64,000 bases of DNA, taken from assembly GCA_965247585.1 (NCBI GenBank), contig CBDFHC010000005.1, positions 992,001-1,056,000 on the forward strand. The letters are read 5' to 3'. The position numbers were made by a program, and so were the translations under genes. Below, in pieces: positions 7,396 through 15,119 of the stretch. Position 1 is the stretch's first letter. The number at the start of each line of letters is the position of its first letter. The notes under the pieces were generated by a model, which saw only the letters and a program-made list of their open reading frames with translations, was not told where the DNA came from and searched no databases. This stretch comes from CBDFHC01 sp965247585. GTDB lineage: Bacteria; Chloroflexota; Dehalococcoidia; Lucifugimonadales; GCA-2712585.

Positions 7396-8661
7396 CTACT
7401 CGCTCTCAGCCAGGTACTCCGCCCACTGATCCATGAGCGTCCTCCGCCTCTCGAACAGGTCAGAGCGGAAGTACGCGGCCTCGGTAGAGTCCCCAACTAC
7501 GTGTGCTAGCGCCGCCTCCATGACTGCGTGCGGTGCGTCTGTCTTCTCAGCCGCCCAGTCCCGGAAGCTGCTGCGGAATCCGTGGGGTACGGCGTAACGA
7601 CCGTCCGCGGCCTTAAGACCCAGGACTTGCATCCGCTTCCGGTGCGTATTGTTTGAGATAGGCCCCCCCGTTAAAGGGGACGGGAATATAAGACCGGAGC
7701 CATCGCCCAACCCTCTGGCAGCAAGGAGATTTTCCAATGCCCGAGGCAACAAGGGCACCCGGTGTTCCCTCCGATCTCCCTTCCGTCCCTTCATGCGCCC
7801 TGCGGGGATGGTCCAGGTCCTTGAGGTCCAATCGACCTCATCCCACTCAGCCAGCCTCACCTCGGTGGAGCGCGTAGCAGTCAAGACCAGCAATTCAAAG
7901 GACAGCTTGGTTGCCCTGTCCGCACCCGACGCGTAGAAGGTGCGGACCGCCGCGGATACCTCAGTGTATGGCAGCGCCGGTTGATGCGCCTTGGTCTTAG
8001 GCATCCGCGGCAGGACCTTGGTCAAAGCTTCGCCGGCGGGGTTGTCTTGGCGGTATCCCTGCGCCACCGCCCAATCCATGACCGCGCCTATGCGCTGCCG
8101 GATGCGCCGCGCCGTCTCGTGCTTGCTGGTCCATATCGGAGTCAAAACGGCTAACGCATCGGCGCTGGTCACATCGCCAACAAGGCGCGAGCCTATGACG
8201 GGGTTCACGTACTTTGAAAAGGTCATTTCCCACTGGTAGGTGTGCTTGCCATTGGTCCACGTAGGACGGTTAAGCGTAATAACCTTGACGGCTGCTTCGG
8301 CGACCGTCGGCATAGCCTCCCGGCGTTTGACTGCCAACGGGTCGCCGCCGGCCCGGATGACTTGGAGATTGACTATCGCTTGCTCACGCGCTTCAGCCAG
8401 CGATACTGCCGGCCATCCGCCGAGACCCAGGTTGCGGCGTTTGCCCTGGACCACAATCCGCTGCACCCACCGCCGCGCTCCCGACGGGTCCACCCGGAGA
8501 TAGAGGCCCTGACCGTCGGCGTACATACCTGGCTCCTTTACGGCACGCACCTTCGCCACGGTCAAAGCGTTGTGTGGATGCCTGCCCATCTTCATAATTC
8601 GTCTACCTTTCCGTATACCATTTTTATGCGGCTTATAGCGAACTATAACGGACTTTGACAA
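7396..8661 (-). CDS. int: Tyrosine recombinase/integrase, P4 type with DUF4102 N-terminus
   Basis: A 421-residue site-specific integrase. The N-terminal DUF4102 arm-binding domain is recognisable (YADGQGLYLRVDPSGARRW, LGLGGWPAVSLAEARE). The catalytic domain shows Arg in TATRSTEVR, His-x-x-Arg in HGFRSSFRDW, the second His in ALAHVVG and the nucleophile Tyr in STEAAYFRSD. Start may be the ATG at 8661 or an internal one at about 8595 (MKMGRHPHNALT). It reads away from the 3' end of tRNA-Ala, 97 bases away, which is the standard layout for integrases that insert into the tRNA 3' end. The element therefore extends leftwards. Confidence 0.92.
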   Translation of the reverse strand: MSKSVIVRYKPHKNGIRKGRRIMKMGRHPHNALTVAKVRAVKEPGMYADGQGLYLRVDPSGARRWVQRIVVQGKRRNLGLGGWPAVSLAEAREQAIVNLQVIRAGGDPLAVKRREAMPTVAEAAVKVITLNRPTWTNGKHTYQWEMTFSKYVNPVIGSRLVGDVTSADALAVLTPIWTSKHETARRIRQRIGAVMDWAVAQGYRQDNPAGEALTKVLPRMPKTKAHQPALPYTEVSAAVRTFYASGADRATKLSFELLVLTATRSTEVRLAEWDEVDWTSRTWTIPAGRMKGRKGDRREHRVPLLPRALENLLAARGLGDGSGLIFPSPLTGGPISNNTHRKRMQVLGLKAADGRYAVPHGFRSSFRDWAAEKTDAPHAVMEAALAHVVGDSTEAAYFRSDLFERRRTLMDQWAEYLAESE

Positions 8662-8757
8662 CCGGCTACGGTTAATGGGTTGAGGCTGGCTTAGCTATGA
8701 ATTGGGGCGAAAAGAGGGCAAAACAAGGTGTTTCAAAGCTAGAAAAATCGAAAGACC

Positions 8758-8833
8758 TGGTGGAGATAGGGGGAGTCGAACCCCCAACCTCTGCATTGCG
8801 AACGCAGCGCTCTCCCAATTGAGCTATATCCCC
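8758..8833 (-). tRNA. tRNA-Ala (anticodon CGC)
   Basis: A complete cloverleaf on the minus strand. The acceptor stem is GGGGATA with TATCTCC, the D arm is GCTC/GAGC, the anticodon loop TTCGCAA gives CGC, and the T arm is GGGGG-TTCGACT-CCCCC. CCA is encoded at 8758-8760. The 3' end faces the integrase gene and is the likely attachment site. Confidence 0.95.
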
Positions 8834-9005
8834 CCGCACTGGATGGCTTCCCCCGGAGCTTATTCCACCCCCGGTGCGCCTCAGAGACAAGGGGTGATTT
8901 TCCGCATCCCTCGGGGCCAACCCGTCACGAAAAGCGTATATTACGGTAGTAGGGGTGTCAAGCTGACAAGGCTGGTCCAACGGCCATTTATGGGCTGCGG
9001 CCGCC

Positions 9006-9035
9006 TTGACACTTTGCGCGCCTGATTCGTACACT
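9006..9035 (+). promoter_or_regulatory. Sigma70-type promoter of rplU-rpmA-rpmE
   Basis: TTGACA (9006-9011), an 18-base spacer and TACACT (9030-9035). The predicted transcription start (about 9042) lies only a few bases before the rplU ATG at 9045, so the message would be nearly leaderless. No strong Shine-Dalgarno sequence is present in front of rplU, which fits. Confidence 0.6.
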
Positions 9036-9044
9036 AGGTTAGTT

Positions 9045-9374
9045 ATGGATTACGCAATCTTTAGAACGGGCGGGAAGCAATACCGCGTCTCTCCCGGGGA
9101 CATTCTGGACGTGGAGAAGCTGCCGGTGGAGACCGGCGCGGAGATTGAGCTGGGCGACGTGATAGCGTTGTCAGAAGAGGGCCAGATGACCCTGGGCACG
9201 CCGGTGTTGGAAGGGGTGAAGGTGGTGGCCCAGGTGCACGCCCAGGCGAAGGACAAGAAGATCCGGGTGCTGAAGTACAAGCGAAAGACCCGGTACCGCA
9301 GGACACTAGGGCACCGGCAGTCCTACACGCGGATACAGATAGTGGAGTTCGCGAAAGAGGGCGGTGAAAGTTAA
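9045..9374 (+). CDS. rplU: 50S ribosomal protein L21
   Basis: A 109-residue L21 protein of normal length. The N-terminus MDYAIFRTGGKQYRV and the RNA-binding C-terminal block (KYKRKTRYRRTLGHRQ) are characteristic. It binds 23S rRNA. The ATG at 9045 is chosen because the family starts with MYAIIxxGGKQY and because the promoter lies just upstream. The stop overlaps the rpmA start as TAATG, so the two genes are translationally coupled, as in most bacteria. Confidence 0.97.
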   Translation: MDYAIFRTGGKQYRVSPGDILDVEKLPVETGAEIELGDVIALSEEGQMTLGTPVLEGVKVVAQVHAQAKDKKIRVLKYKRKTRYRRTLGHRQSYTRIQIVEFAKEGGES

Positions 9375-9634
9375 TGGCTCACAAGAAAGCGGGAGGCAGT
9401 TCGCGAAACGGGCGGGACAGTCCAGGCCAAAGGCTGGGCGTGAAGAAGTTCGGCGGGGAGAAGGTGGTGGCGGGGAACATAATCGTGAGGCAGCGCGGCA
9501 CCCGGTTGATGCCGGGGAGCAACGTGGGCCTCGGCCGGGACCACACGCTATTCGCCCTAATTGATGGTCAAGTGAAGTTCGAGTGGGCGACCAAAGGGAA
9601 GCGCAAGGCCAGCGTGTACCCAGTTGAAGTCTAG
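9374..9634 (+). CDS. rpmA: 50S ribosomal protein L27
   Basis: An 86-residue L27 protein. It begins MAHKKAGGSSRNGRDS, so the N-terminus that reaches the peptidyl-transferase centre is present without the extra cleavable peptide of Firmicutes. The block GTRLMPGSNVGLGRDHTLFAL is typical. It overlaps rplU by one base and precedes rpmE. Confidence 0.97.
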   Translation: MAHKKAGGSSRNGRDSPGQRLGVKKFGGEKVVAGNIIVRQRGTRLMPGSNVGLGRDHTLFALIDGQVKFEWATKGKRKASVYPVEV

Positions 9635-9654
9635 TTAGGAAAACGAATAGGAAG

Positions 9655-9861
9655 ATGAAAAAGGAAATACATCCCCAGTACTTTACAAACTCAATTGTGA
9701 CCTGTTCTTGCGGTAACACGTTTACCACTGGAGCAACCAAGCAATCGCTAAGGGTGGAGCTGTGCAGCAAGTGCCACCCCTTCTTCACCGGAGAGCAGCG
9801 TATTGTTGACACGGAGGGAAGGGTGGAGCGGCTGCGACGACGGTTCGGCTTGAACAGCTAG
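9655..9861 (+). CDS. rpmE: 50S ribosomal protein L31, zinc-binding form
   Basis: A 68-residue L31. It starts MKKEIHPQY and carries the zinc ligands CSC (17-19) and CSKC (37-40), so it is the C+ form. The block HPFFTGEQRIVDTEGRVER is typical. It is the third gene of the ribosomal operon, 20 bases after rpmA, and a rho-independent terminator follows directly. Confidence 0.95.
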   Translation: MKKEIHPQYFTNSIVTCSCGNTFTTGATKQSLRVELCSKCHPFFTGEQRIVDTEGRVERLRRRFGLNS

Positions 9862-9883
9862 GACCAGCCAAGGCAGAAAATCG

Positions 9884-9913
9884 GGGGGTGAGAAGAACTC
9901 ACCCCCTTTGTTT
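9884..9913 (+). terminator. Rho-independent terminator after rpmE
   Basis: Stem GGGGGTGAG (9884-9892) pairs perfectly with CTCACCCCC (9898-9906) around a 5-base loop and is followed by TTTGTTT. It ends the rplU-rpmA-rpmE transcript. Confidence 0.85.
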
Positions 9914-9984
9914 GTCAGGGGCCAGCAGGCTTCCTTATAGGAGCCGGCGCATCAAATAGGGAAAGGATCCGAAGGGTTAGCAAA

Positions 9985-10977
9985 GTGGCAAACCGGCCAT
10001 TCTTCTACGGCGGGCAGGCGGTTATAGAAGGGGTGATGATCCGCGGGCAGCGGTTCTTCAGCCTGGCGGTGCGGCGTCAGGACGGCTCGGTGTACCGGGC
10101 CGCAGAGCCGCTGAGCAACATGTACGCCGGCCGAATGCGCCGCGTCCCCTTCATCAGGGGCGTACTGGTGCTGTTGGAGACGCTTATATTGGGATTCAAG
10201 GTGCTGACCCGGTCCGCCAACATAGCGCTGGAGGACCGCACCGAAGGCGAGATGGAGGAGATCTCCGGTTGGGTGATGTTCCTCACGCTGGGGATTTCGG
10301 TGGGGGTTGGCGTAGGCATCTTCTTCCTGGTGCCGCTGTTCGCGGCGCGGTCGCTGGACTCAGTCTTGGACTCGGCGATGGGCTCCGGCGCCGGGGCGGA
10401 CTTTGCGAGCAACTTCATCGAAGGACTGATCCGGCTAGGGCTGCTGGTGGGATACATATCGCTGATTGGGATGATGCGGGACATACGCAGAGTGTTCGCC
10501 TATCACGGGGCGGAGCATATGACCATTCACGCCTACGAACATGGGCGGCCGCTGGAGGTGGACCAGATCCGGCCGTTCTCCACGGCGCACCCCCGCTGCG
10601 GGACGGCGTTTCTGCTGACGGTGGCCGTGGTGGCGATCTTGGTGTTCGCGCTGCTGGGACGCCCCCCCATATACTGGGCCATCGTCTCCCGGGTGGCGCT
10701 GATGCCGGTGATAGCCGGTATCAGCTACGAAGTGATCCGGTTCGCCGGAGGCCACCAGGGAAGCCTGCTGTCCAACATCGTGTCGGCGCCGGGGATGCTG
10801 CTGCAGCGGCTGACCACGCGGCAACCGGACGACTCGCAGATAGAGGTGGCAATCCTCGCCATGGAAACGGCGCTGGCAGCCGACGAGGGCAGGAGCATTA
10901 CGGAGGAACCGGCGGCGGACCCGGAGCCCAGGGACGAAGCCTCAGAGGCCGGGCCGGAAGTTACGTTGGGGTCTTAG
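9985..10977 (+). CDS. DUF1385 membrane protein (YqhQ-like)
   Basis: A 330-residue integral membrane protein starting at GTG. The N-terminal block FYGGQAVIEGVMIRG and the central YHGAEHMTIHAYEHG followed by HPRCGTAFLL are signatures of DUF1385. About four transmembrane helices can be seen (near residues 87-117, 150-166, 205-225 and 228-245). The His/Glu-rich block could be a metal or active site, but the biochemical role of the family is unknown. The last 40 residues are acidic and variable. Members of this family often lie next to rpmE and prfA, as partly seen here. Confidence 0.88.
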   Translation: MANRPFFYGGQAVIEGVMIRGQRFFSLAVRRQDGSVYRAAEPLSNMYAGRMRRVPFIRGVLVLLETLILGFKVLTRSANIALEDRTEGEMEEISGWVMFLTLGISVGVGVGIFFLVPLFAARSLDSVLDSAMGSGAGADFASNFIEGLIRLGLLVGYISLIGMMRDIRRVFAYHGAEHMTIHAYEHGRPLEVDQIRPFSTAHPRCGTAFLLTVAVVAILVFALLGRPPIYWAIVSRVALMPVIAGISYEVIRFAGGHQGSLLSNIVSAPGMLLQRLTTRQPDDSQIEVAILAMETALAADEGRSITEEPAADPEPRDEASEAGPEVTLGS

Positions 10978-11072
10978 CGAGGCCCCCCGTACCGAAGGTA
11001 ACGGGGAAGAATAGCGCTAGCTGCCTTGATGGAGGGTCCTACCGGCGTTGGGGTGGTTGGGAAGTAGCGGGG

Positions 11073-11543
11073 TTAGGTGACGAGGCGCGCGAGGGCTTGG
11101 GCGGGGCGCATTAGCCCAACGGAATGGTGCTCTAAGATAGCTGTGTCGTTTTCGTTGTTGAGAAGGCGATTATCGGTCGTGACCCCAACGCTTTGGAACT
11201 GCACAACTAGCCGCAACCAGTAGACGTCATCCTGGTCGGAAATCCTATCTTCCTTGTCAAAAGACTCTGGTTCTGGCTCAAACGTAAATATCCCAGCGGT
11301 GAAGCGGAACTGCCTAAGCAGCCTGATAACCAACGTCGGAAGCGCTGGGGTGTCTGAACGGGCCAAATTTCCTAAGATGCTTTGCCACTGCTCCCACAAT
11401 TGATTGCTGAAAACAAGGCCGTGACATTGGTCTAACAGCTGCCGTAGCAACTCCAGAGAAGAAGGGTCGTCCTGACCCCTCTCGTTTTTGCCCGTGGCGG
11501 CGGCGTAAGCCACGTTCTCGTCTAGCACGTAGCTTTCTTTCAA
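11073..11543 (-). CDS. PIN-like nuclease coupled to AAA ATPase
   Basis: A 156-residue protein starting at TTG, whose start overlaps the stop of the ATPase gene. It looks like a PIN-fold ribonuclease: Asp8 in YVLDENV, Glu51 in NQLWEQW, Asp105/106 in SDQDDVYWL and Asp124 in GVTTDNRLL occupy the positions of the acidic metal-binding residues. The order and spacing fit the family, but overall similarity to VapC-type toxins is low. Tight coupling to an OLD-like ATPase suggests a two-gene defence or toxin module in which the ATPase controls the nuclease. Function is inferred, not shown. Confidence 0.6.
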   Translation of the reverse strand: MKESYVLDENVAYAAATGKNERGQDDPSSLELLRQLLDQCHGLVFSNQLWEQWQSILGNLARSDTPALPTLVIRLLRQFRFTAGIFTFEPEPESFDKEDRISDQDDVYWLRLVVQFQSVGVTTDNRLLNNENDTAILEHHSVGLMRPAQALARLVT

Positions 11544-12829
11544 TCTTTGGGGCCCAGGGCCTTGATGAAGTTGGAGAGCTCGTCCAGCTCGGCTTCGAAA
11601 AAGCCGGGGAGGCCGCCCTTGACCCTGCCTTTGTCGTCTATCTCCAGCGGTGTTACCCGGGTGGCGCCGTCCACCTTCTCGAAGTAGTTGATGGCCAGAT
11701 CCTCCCGCTTCAGGTCGCCAGAGGCCACCGCGGAGAGGAGGCGGAAGAGGATGTGCTCACTGTGAGTGGTGAGGATGAGCTGCTTCTTCTCCTGCTGGGC
11801 CACCTCCCGGAGAACGTCAGTCAGTGCTGCCTGCGCCTTCGGGTGAAGGTGGATCTCCGGCTCCTCGATTGTTACGACGGAGTCTCTGGTCGCTAAGGCC
11901 AACTGTACAAACAGATTTACCAGCTGGTTGGTGCCGAAGCCATCATTAACTATGTTAGGCGACAATCCATCATCGATGGCTTCCATTGCCACTTGGATAT
12001 TAGGCTCTATCCTGATTCTCAATGTCCTACTAGTTACCCTGTAACACCATTCCGAGACCTTCCTTTGGATGTCGGTCCTATGGCCAAACGCCGTGGCGGT
12101 CTCACCAGGGAGAACAGAAGGATTGTGGGCAAATAAAAGATTGTCGCTGGGTTTTTGGGCTTGCATGAGCTCCGGCAGCTGAATAGTGCGGCTCGCAGGA
12201 ACGGGAAAGAATTCAGCGAATACACCTGTCGCCGGGGAAAAGATATGTTTGCTGAGCAAACCCTGAAGCGACGAACGTGGAGCGGGACCATCGAGACCGA
12301 TAGACTCTGAGACTACTCCCACTTTGTTTGAAGGCACAACTCTGAGCGTGGTTGACCCGAAAGGAACGGGTACACCATGCGGTTGACTGTTAGGAAAGCT
12401 CTGAAGGGAAACAGAGAATGAAATTGGACCATCGAGCTCTGCTACCAACAATTCAGGCTGCTGGGGAAGGGCAACAACTAATTCATCTGATTTCAGCTCG
12501 ACGGTGCCGTCAGCCCCAAACCCTACGCCTTGTCGGTACTCTGCTCGGTATTGCCAAGCCGGTTTACCTTCCGACCACCACACTTGGTCTACGACTGAAA
12601 GACCGGCCTGGCCCTTGTGTACAAGTTCATTGAACGGTCCTAGTTGAACAAATGCACCACGAGTATTAGCTCGAATCTGCCCTATGGATTGCTTCAGCAT
12701 TAACGCCGCCTGAATCGGCGTCGACTTACCGGAGCCGTTCGGCCCAATAAACACCGAGATGCGCGCCAGCGGTATGCTGGTCAGCTTCCCAAAGCTCTTG
12801 AAGTTTTCCAGTCGGATTTCGGTTAGCAT
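11540..12829 (-). CDS. AAA ATPase, OLD-like (AAA15/AAA21, DUF3696 type)
   Basis: A 429-residue ABC/SMC-like ATPase without transmembrane segments. Walker A is GPNGSGKST (29-37), preceded by the LENFKSFG start typical of RecF/OLD proteins. Walker B with the adjacent catalytic Glu reads TIEEPEIHLHP (about 316-326), and the switch His is in LTTHSEHILFRLL. No C-terminal Toprim domain is attached; instead a separate PIN-like protein is encoded immediately downstream with overlapping start. Such ATPase/effector pairs are common in phage defence (for example Septu or PARIS), though the PIN partner differs from those. The two genes interrupt an otherwise conserved core region and have lower GC than hisIE next door. 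Confidence 0.8.
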   Translation of the reverse strand: MLTEIRLENFKSFGKLTSIPLARISVFIGPNGSGKSTPIQAALMLKQSIGQIRANTRGAFVQLGPFNELVHKGQAGLSVVDQVWWSEGKPAWQYRAEYRQGVGFGADGTVELKSDELVVALPQQPELLVAELDGPISFSVSLQSFPNSQPHGVPVPFGSTTLRVVPSNKVGVVSESIGLDGPAPRSSLQGLLSKHIFSPATGVFAEFFPVPASRTIQLPELMQAQKPSDNLLFAHNPSVLPGETATAFGHRTDIQRKVSEWCYRVTSRTLRIRIEPNIQVAMEAIDDGLSPNIVNDGFGTNQLVNLFVQLALATRDSVVTIEEPEIHLHPKAQAALTDVLREVAQQEKKQLILTTHSEHILFRLLSAVASGDLKREDLAINYFEKVDGATRVTPLEIDDKGRVKGGLPGFFEAELDELSNFIKALGPKD

Positions 12830-12870
12830 TTCGGGCCTAGTCTCTCAAGGGCTCAGCGTATCACATCCGT

Positions 12871-13497
12871 TTACCGGTGGCGGCGCTGGAGCTCGTCCCA
12901 GACCTGCTGGGGCTGGACGCCGCTGGCGGCCAGCAGCACCAGCGTGTGGTAGAGCAGGTCGGCGACCTCGCCGGGCAGCTCCTGGGTGTTGCCCATGGCG
13001 GCGGCGATGGCTGTCTCACCGGCCTCCTCGGTCACCTTCTGGGCAACGCGGCCGATGCCGCCCTTCAACAGCTCCGCGGTGTAGCTGCCTTCCGGCATGT
13101 CCCGCTTCCGGTCCTGGATAACGGCGAAGAGGGAGTCCAGCACGCCGGAGCCGGGGTCGGTGCGATTGAAGGATTCCGGTTCGGGGACGCCTTCCAGCTT
13201 GTTGAAGAAGCAGGAGGTCTCGCCGGTGTGGCAGGCGGGGCCGTCGGGTTCCACCTTCAGAAGCAGCGTGTCGCCGTCGCAGTCCGTCCAGGCCTCTCGG
13301 AGGTTGAGGTAGTTGCCGGACACCTCGCCCTTGTGCCACAGGTCCTCGCGGCTGCGGCTGTAGAACCAGACCTGGACGCCCTCCACGGTGCGCTTGAGGG
13401 AGCCGGGGTTCATGTATCCCAGCATTAGCACCTGGCCGGTGTTTGCGTCCTGGGCTATGGCGGGAATCAGGCCCTGCTTGTCCAGTTTCAGCTCCAT
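12871..13497 (-). CDS. hisIE: Bifunctional phosphoribosyl-AMP cyclohydrolase / phosphoribosyl-ATP pyrophosphatase
   Basis: A 208-residue fusion catalysing steps 2 and 3 of histidine biosynthesis. The HisI half (about 1-108) has LMLGYMN, FYSRSRE and the metal-site cysteines in DCDGDTLLLK and CHTGETSCF. The HisE half (about 115-208) has KVTEEAGETAIAA and EVADLLYHTLVLL, the acidic helices of the pyrophosphatase. The ATG at 13497 overlaps the HAD stop as TAATG and has AAGGTGG just upstream, so I prefer it to the GTG nine bases earlier. It is the last gene of the hisF-HAD-hisIE run. Confidence 0.95.
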   Translation of the reverse strand: MELKLDKQGLIPAIAQDANTGQVLMLGYMNPGSLKRTVEGVQVWFYSRSREDLWHKGEVSGNYLNLREAWTDCDGDTLLLKVEPDGPACHTGETSCFFNKLEGVPEPESFNRTDPGSGVLDSLFAVIQDRKRDMPEGSYTAELLKGGIGRVAQKVTEEAGETAIAAAMGNTQELPGEVADLLYHTLVLLAASGVQPQQVWDELQRRHR

Positions 13498-14216
13498 TAT
13501 TCCCACCTTTCCAGGATGCCCGGCAGCTCCGCCAGGCTGCTGATCTGATGGTCCGGCGCCGGGAGGTCGTCCGGCCGAGTCCTTCCGTTGCGATTTATCC
13601 AGACGGCGCCTATGCCCACGGACTTGGCGCCCAGCACATCGTCAAAGGGGTTGTCGCCCACGTAGACGGTCTCCTCAGGCTTCACCTTCAGCTCTTGAAG
13701 CACCTGGTGGAAGGGGAGAGGGTGGGGCTTGTAGGCCCGGGCTATCTCCGAGGTATGGACCACCGGGAACTGAAAGCCCAGCCGCTCCAGCAGTGGGAAG
13801 AGGTAATCGTCATCGGCGTTGGAGAGAATGCCAGTCTTCCAGCGGGACTGGATTTCAGTGAGGGCGTCAGGCACCTCATCGAAGGCATCGTACTGGCTCA
13901 TGGAGCGAATGGTGGCCCTGGCGGCGGAGGCCGTCTCACCGGAAAGCCCCAGATTCTGGAACACCTGGGCAAAGCTTTCGCGCCACGCCTCCTCGTAGCT
14001 CTTGAAGGGCGGGCTGTTATACGGGTCGTCCAGCTTTAGACGTCCGTGGCGGCGCCACTCCAACTCCAGCGCTTTCCACTCGCGGTAGAGCTTTTCAGGG
14101 GCGACGTCCAGTGACTGCGACTCGCATATTTCGCCGAAGGTCGCTATCCAGGCTTCCTCCGGATTGGGTACCAGGGTGTCATACATGTCGAAGACGACGG
14201 CGGTAATGGTAGGCAT
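13497..14216 (-). CDS. HAD-superfamily hydrolase within the his cluster
   Basis: A 239-residue HAD phosphatase of subfamily IA. Motif I is FDMYDTLV (Asp9, Asp11), motif II Ser lies in GILSNADDD, motif III Lys in AYKPHP, and motif IV in YVGDNPFDDVLGA. The gene abuts hisF with no gap and overlaps hisIE by one base, so it is certainly cotranscribed and coupled. Histidinol-phosphate phosphatase is the one his step that many Chloroflexota lack as a classical HisB-N or HisN, so this enzyme could fill it. That is an inference from position; general phosphoglycolate-type phosphatase activity is the alternative. Confidence 0.85.
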   Translation of the reverse strand: MPTITAVVFDMYDTLVPNPEEAWIATFGEICESQSLDVAPEKLYREWKALELEWRRHGRLKLDDPYNSPPFKSYEEAWRESFAQVFQNLGLSGETASAARATIRSMSQYDAFDEVPDALTEIQSRWKTGILSNADDDYLFPLLERLGFQFPVVHTSEIARAYKPHPLPFHQVLQELKVKPEETVYVGDNPFDDVLGAKSVGIGAVWINRNGRTRPDDLPAPDHQISSLAELPGILERWE

Positions 14217-15062
14217 TTACGGCGTTGAAACCTCCTTGTCGGCAGGTAAGTCTGAGAGGGCGGCCCTGGTGGGGACGCCCCGGTCCGAAAGATATTTTTT
14301 GGCCTGGGCGATGGTGTACGTGCCGAAGTGGAAGATGCTGGCGGCCAGCACGGCGTCCGCCTTGCCCCGGTGCAGCGCATCGTACAGATGCTCCAGCGTT
14401 CCCGCCCCACCGCTGGCGATGACCGGCACGGGTACGCTCTCCGAGATGGCGCGGGTGAGTTCCAGGTCATACCCATCCTGGTGGCCGTCGGCGTCCATGC
14501 TAGTGAGCAGGATTTCGCCGGCCCCCAGCGCCACGGCGCGTTGGGCCCACTTGACGGCGTCCATGCCGGTGGGGGTGCGGCCGCCGTAGGTGTAAACCTG
14601 CCAAAGGGAGGAAGGTCCCAGCGCCAGGTCGCCAGCAATGGCAGGCGGGGTATCGCCTTCCACCCGCTTGGCGTCAACGGCCACCACGATGCACTGGTTG
14701 CCAAACCGCGCCGCGGCCTGACGGACCAGCTCCGGGTTGAGCACGGCGGCGGTGTTCAAGGAGACTTTATCGGCGCCGGCGCGGAGCATGCGGCGGATGT
14801 CCTCAACGGTGCGGATGCCGCCGCCCACGGTAAGGGGGATGAAAACCTCCTCGGAAACGCGGCGCACCACGTCCACCATGGTCTCGCGGTCGTGGGCGCT
14901 GGCGGTGATGTCCAGGAACACCAACTCGTCGGCGCCCTGGCGGTCATAAAAGGCGGCCAGCTCCGCGGGGTCGCCGGCGTCCTTCAGGTTGACGAAGCTA
15001 ACGCCTTTGACCACGCGGCCGGCGTCCACGTCAAGGCAGGGGATTATTCGCTTGGTGAGCAT
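14217..15062 (-). CDS. hisF: Imidazole glycerol phosphate synthase, cyclase subunit
   Basis: A 281-residue (beta-alpha)8 barrel protein. It starts MLTKRIIPCLDVDAGRVVKG with catalytic Asp11, and carries the second catalytic Asp in VAVDAKR. Phosphate-binding loops are TVGGGIRTVED and VIASGGAGTLEH. It works with HisH, encoded 2.8 kb upstream on the same strand, to form IGP and AICAR. It is slightly longer than usual (about 255), with an extra C-terminal tail. It heads the hisF-HAD-hisIE run. Confidence 0.96.
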   Translation of the reverse strand: MLTKRIIPCLDVDAGRVVKGVSFVNLKDAGDPAELAAFYDRQGADELVFLDITASAHDRETMVDVVRRVSEEVFIPLTVGGGIRTVEDIRRMLRAGADKVSLNTAAVLNPELVRQAAARFGNQCIVVAVDAKRVEGDTPPAIAGDLALGPSSLWQVYTYGGRTPTGMDAVKWAQRAVALGAGEILLTSMDADGHQDGYDLELTRAISESVPVPVIASGGAGTLEHLYDALHRGKADAVLAASIFHFGTYTIAQAKKYLSDRGVPTRAALSDLPADKEVSTP

Positions 15063-15119
15063 GGATGTCAGATGGTTACCATGGAACTAGAGGCGAGCCC
15101 GAAGGGGCCTTGTGGGTCA

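Noticed and set aside
1..7400. Second copy of the tRNA-Ala 3' end as the far island boundary
   Set aside because: No convincing match to the last 25 or more bases of the tRNA was seen in this part; the boundary is probably outside the window.
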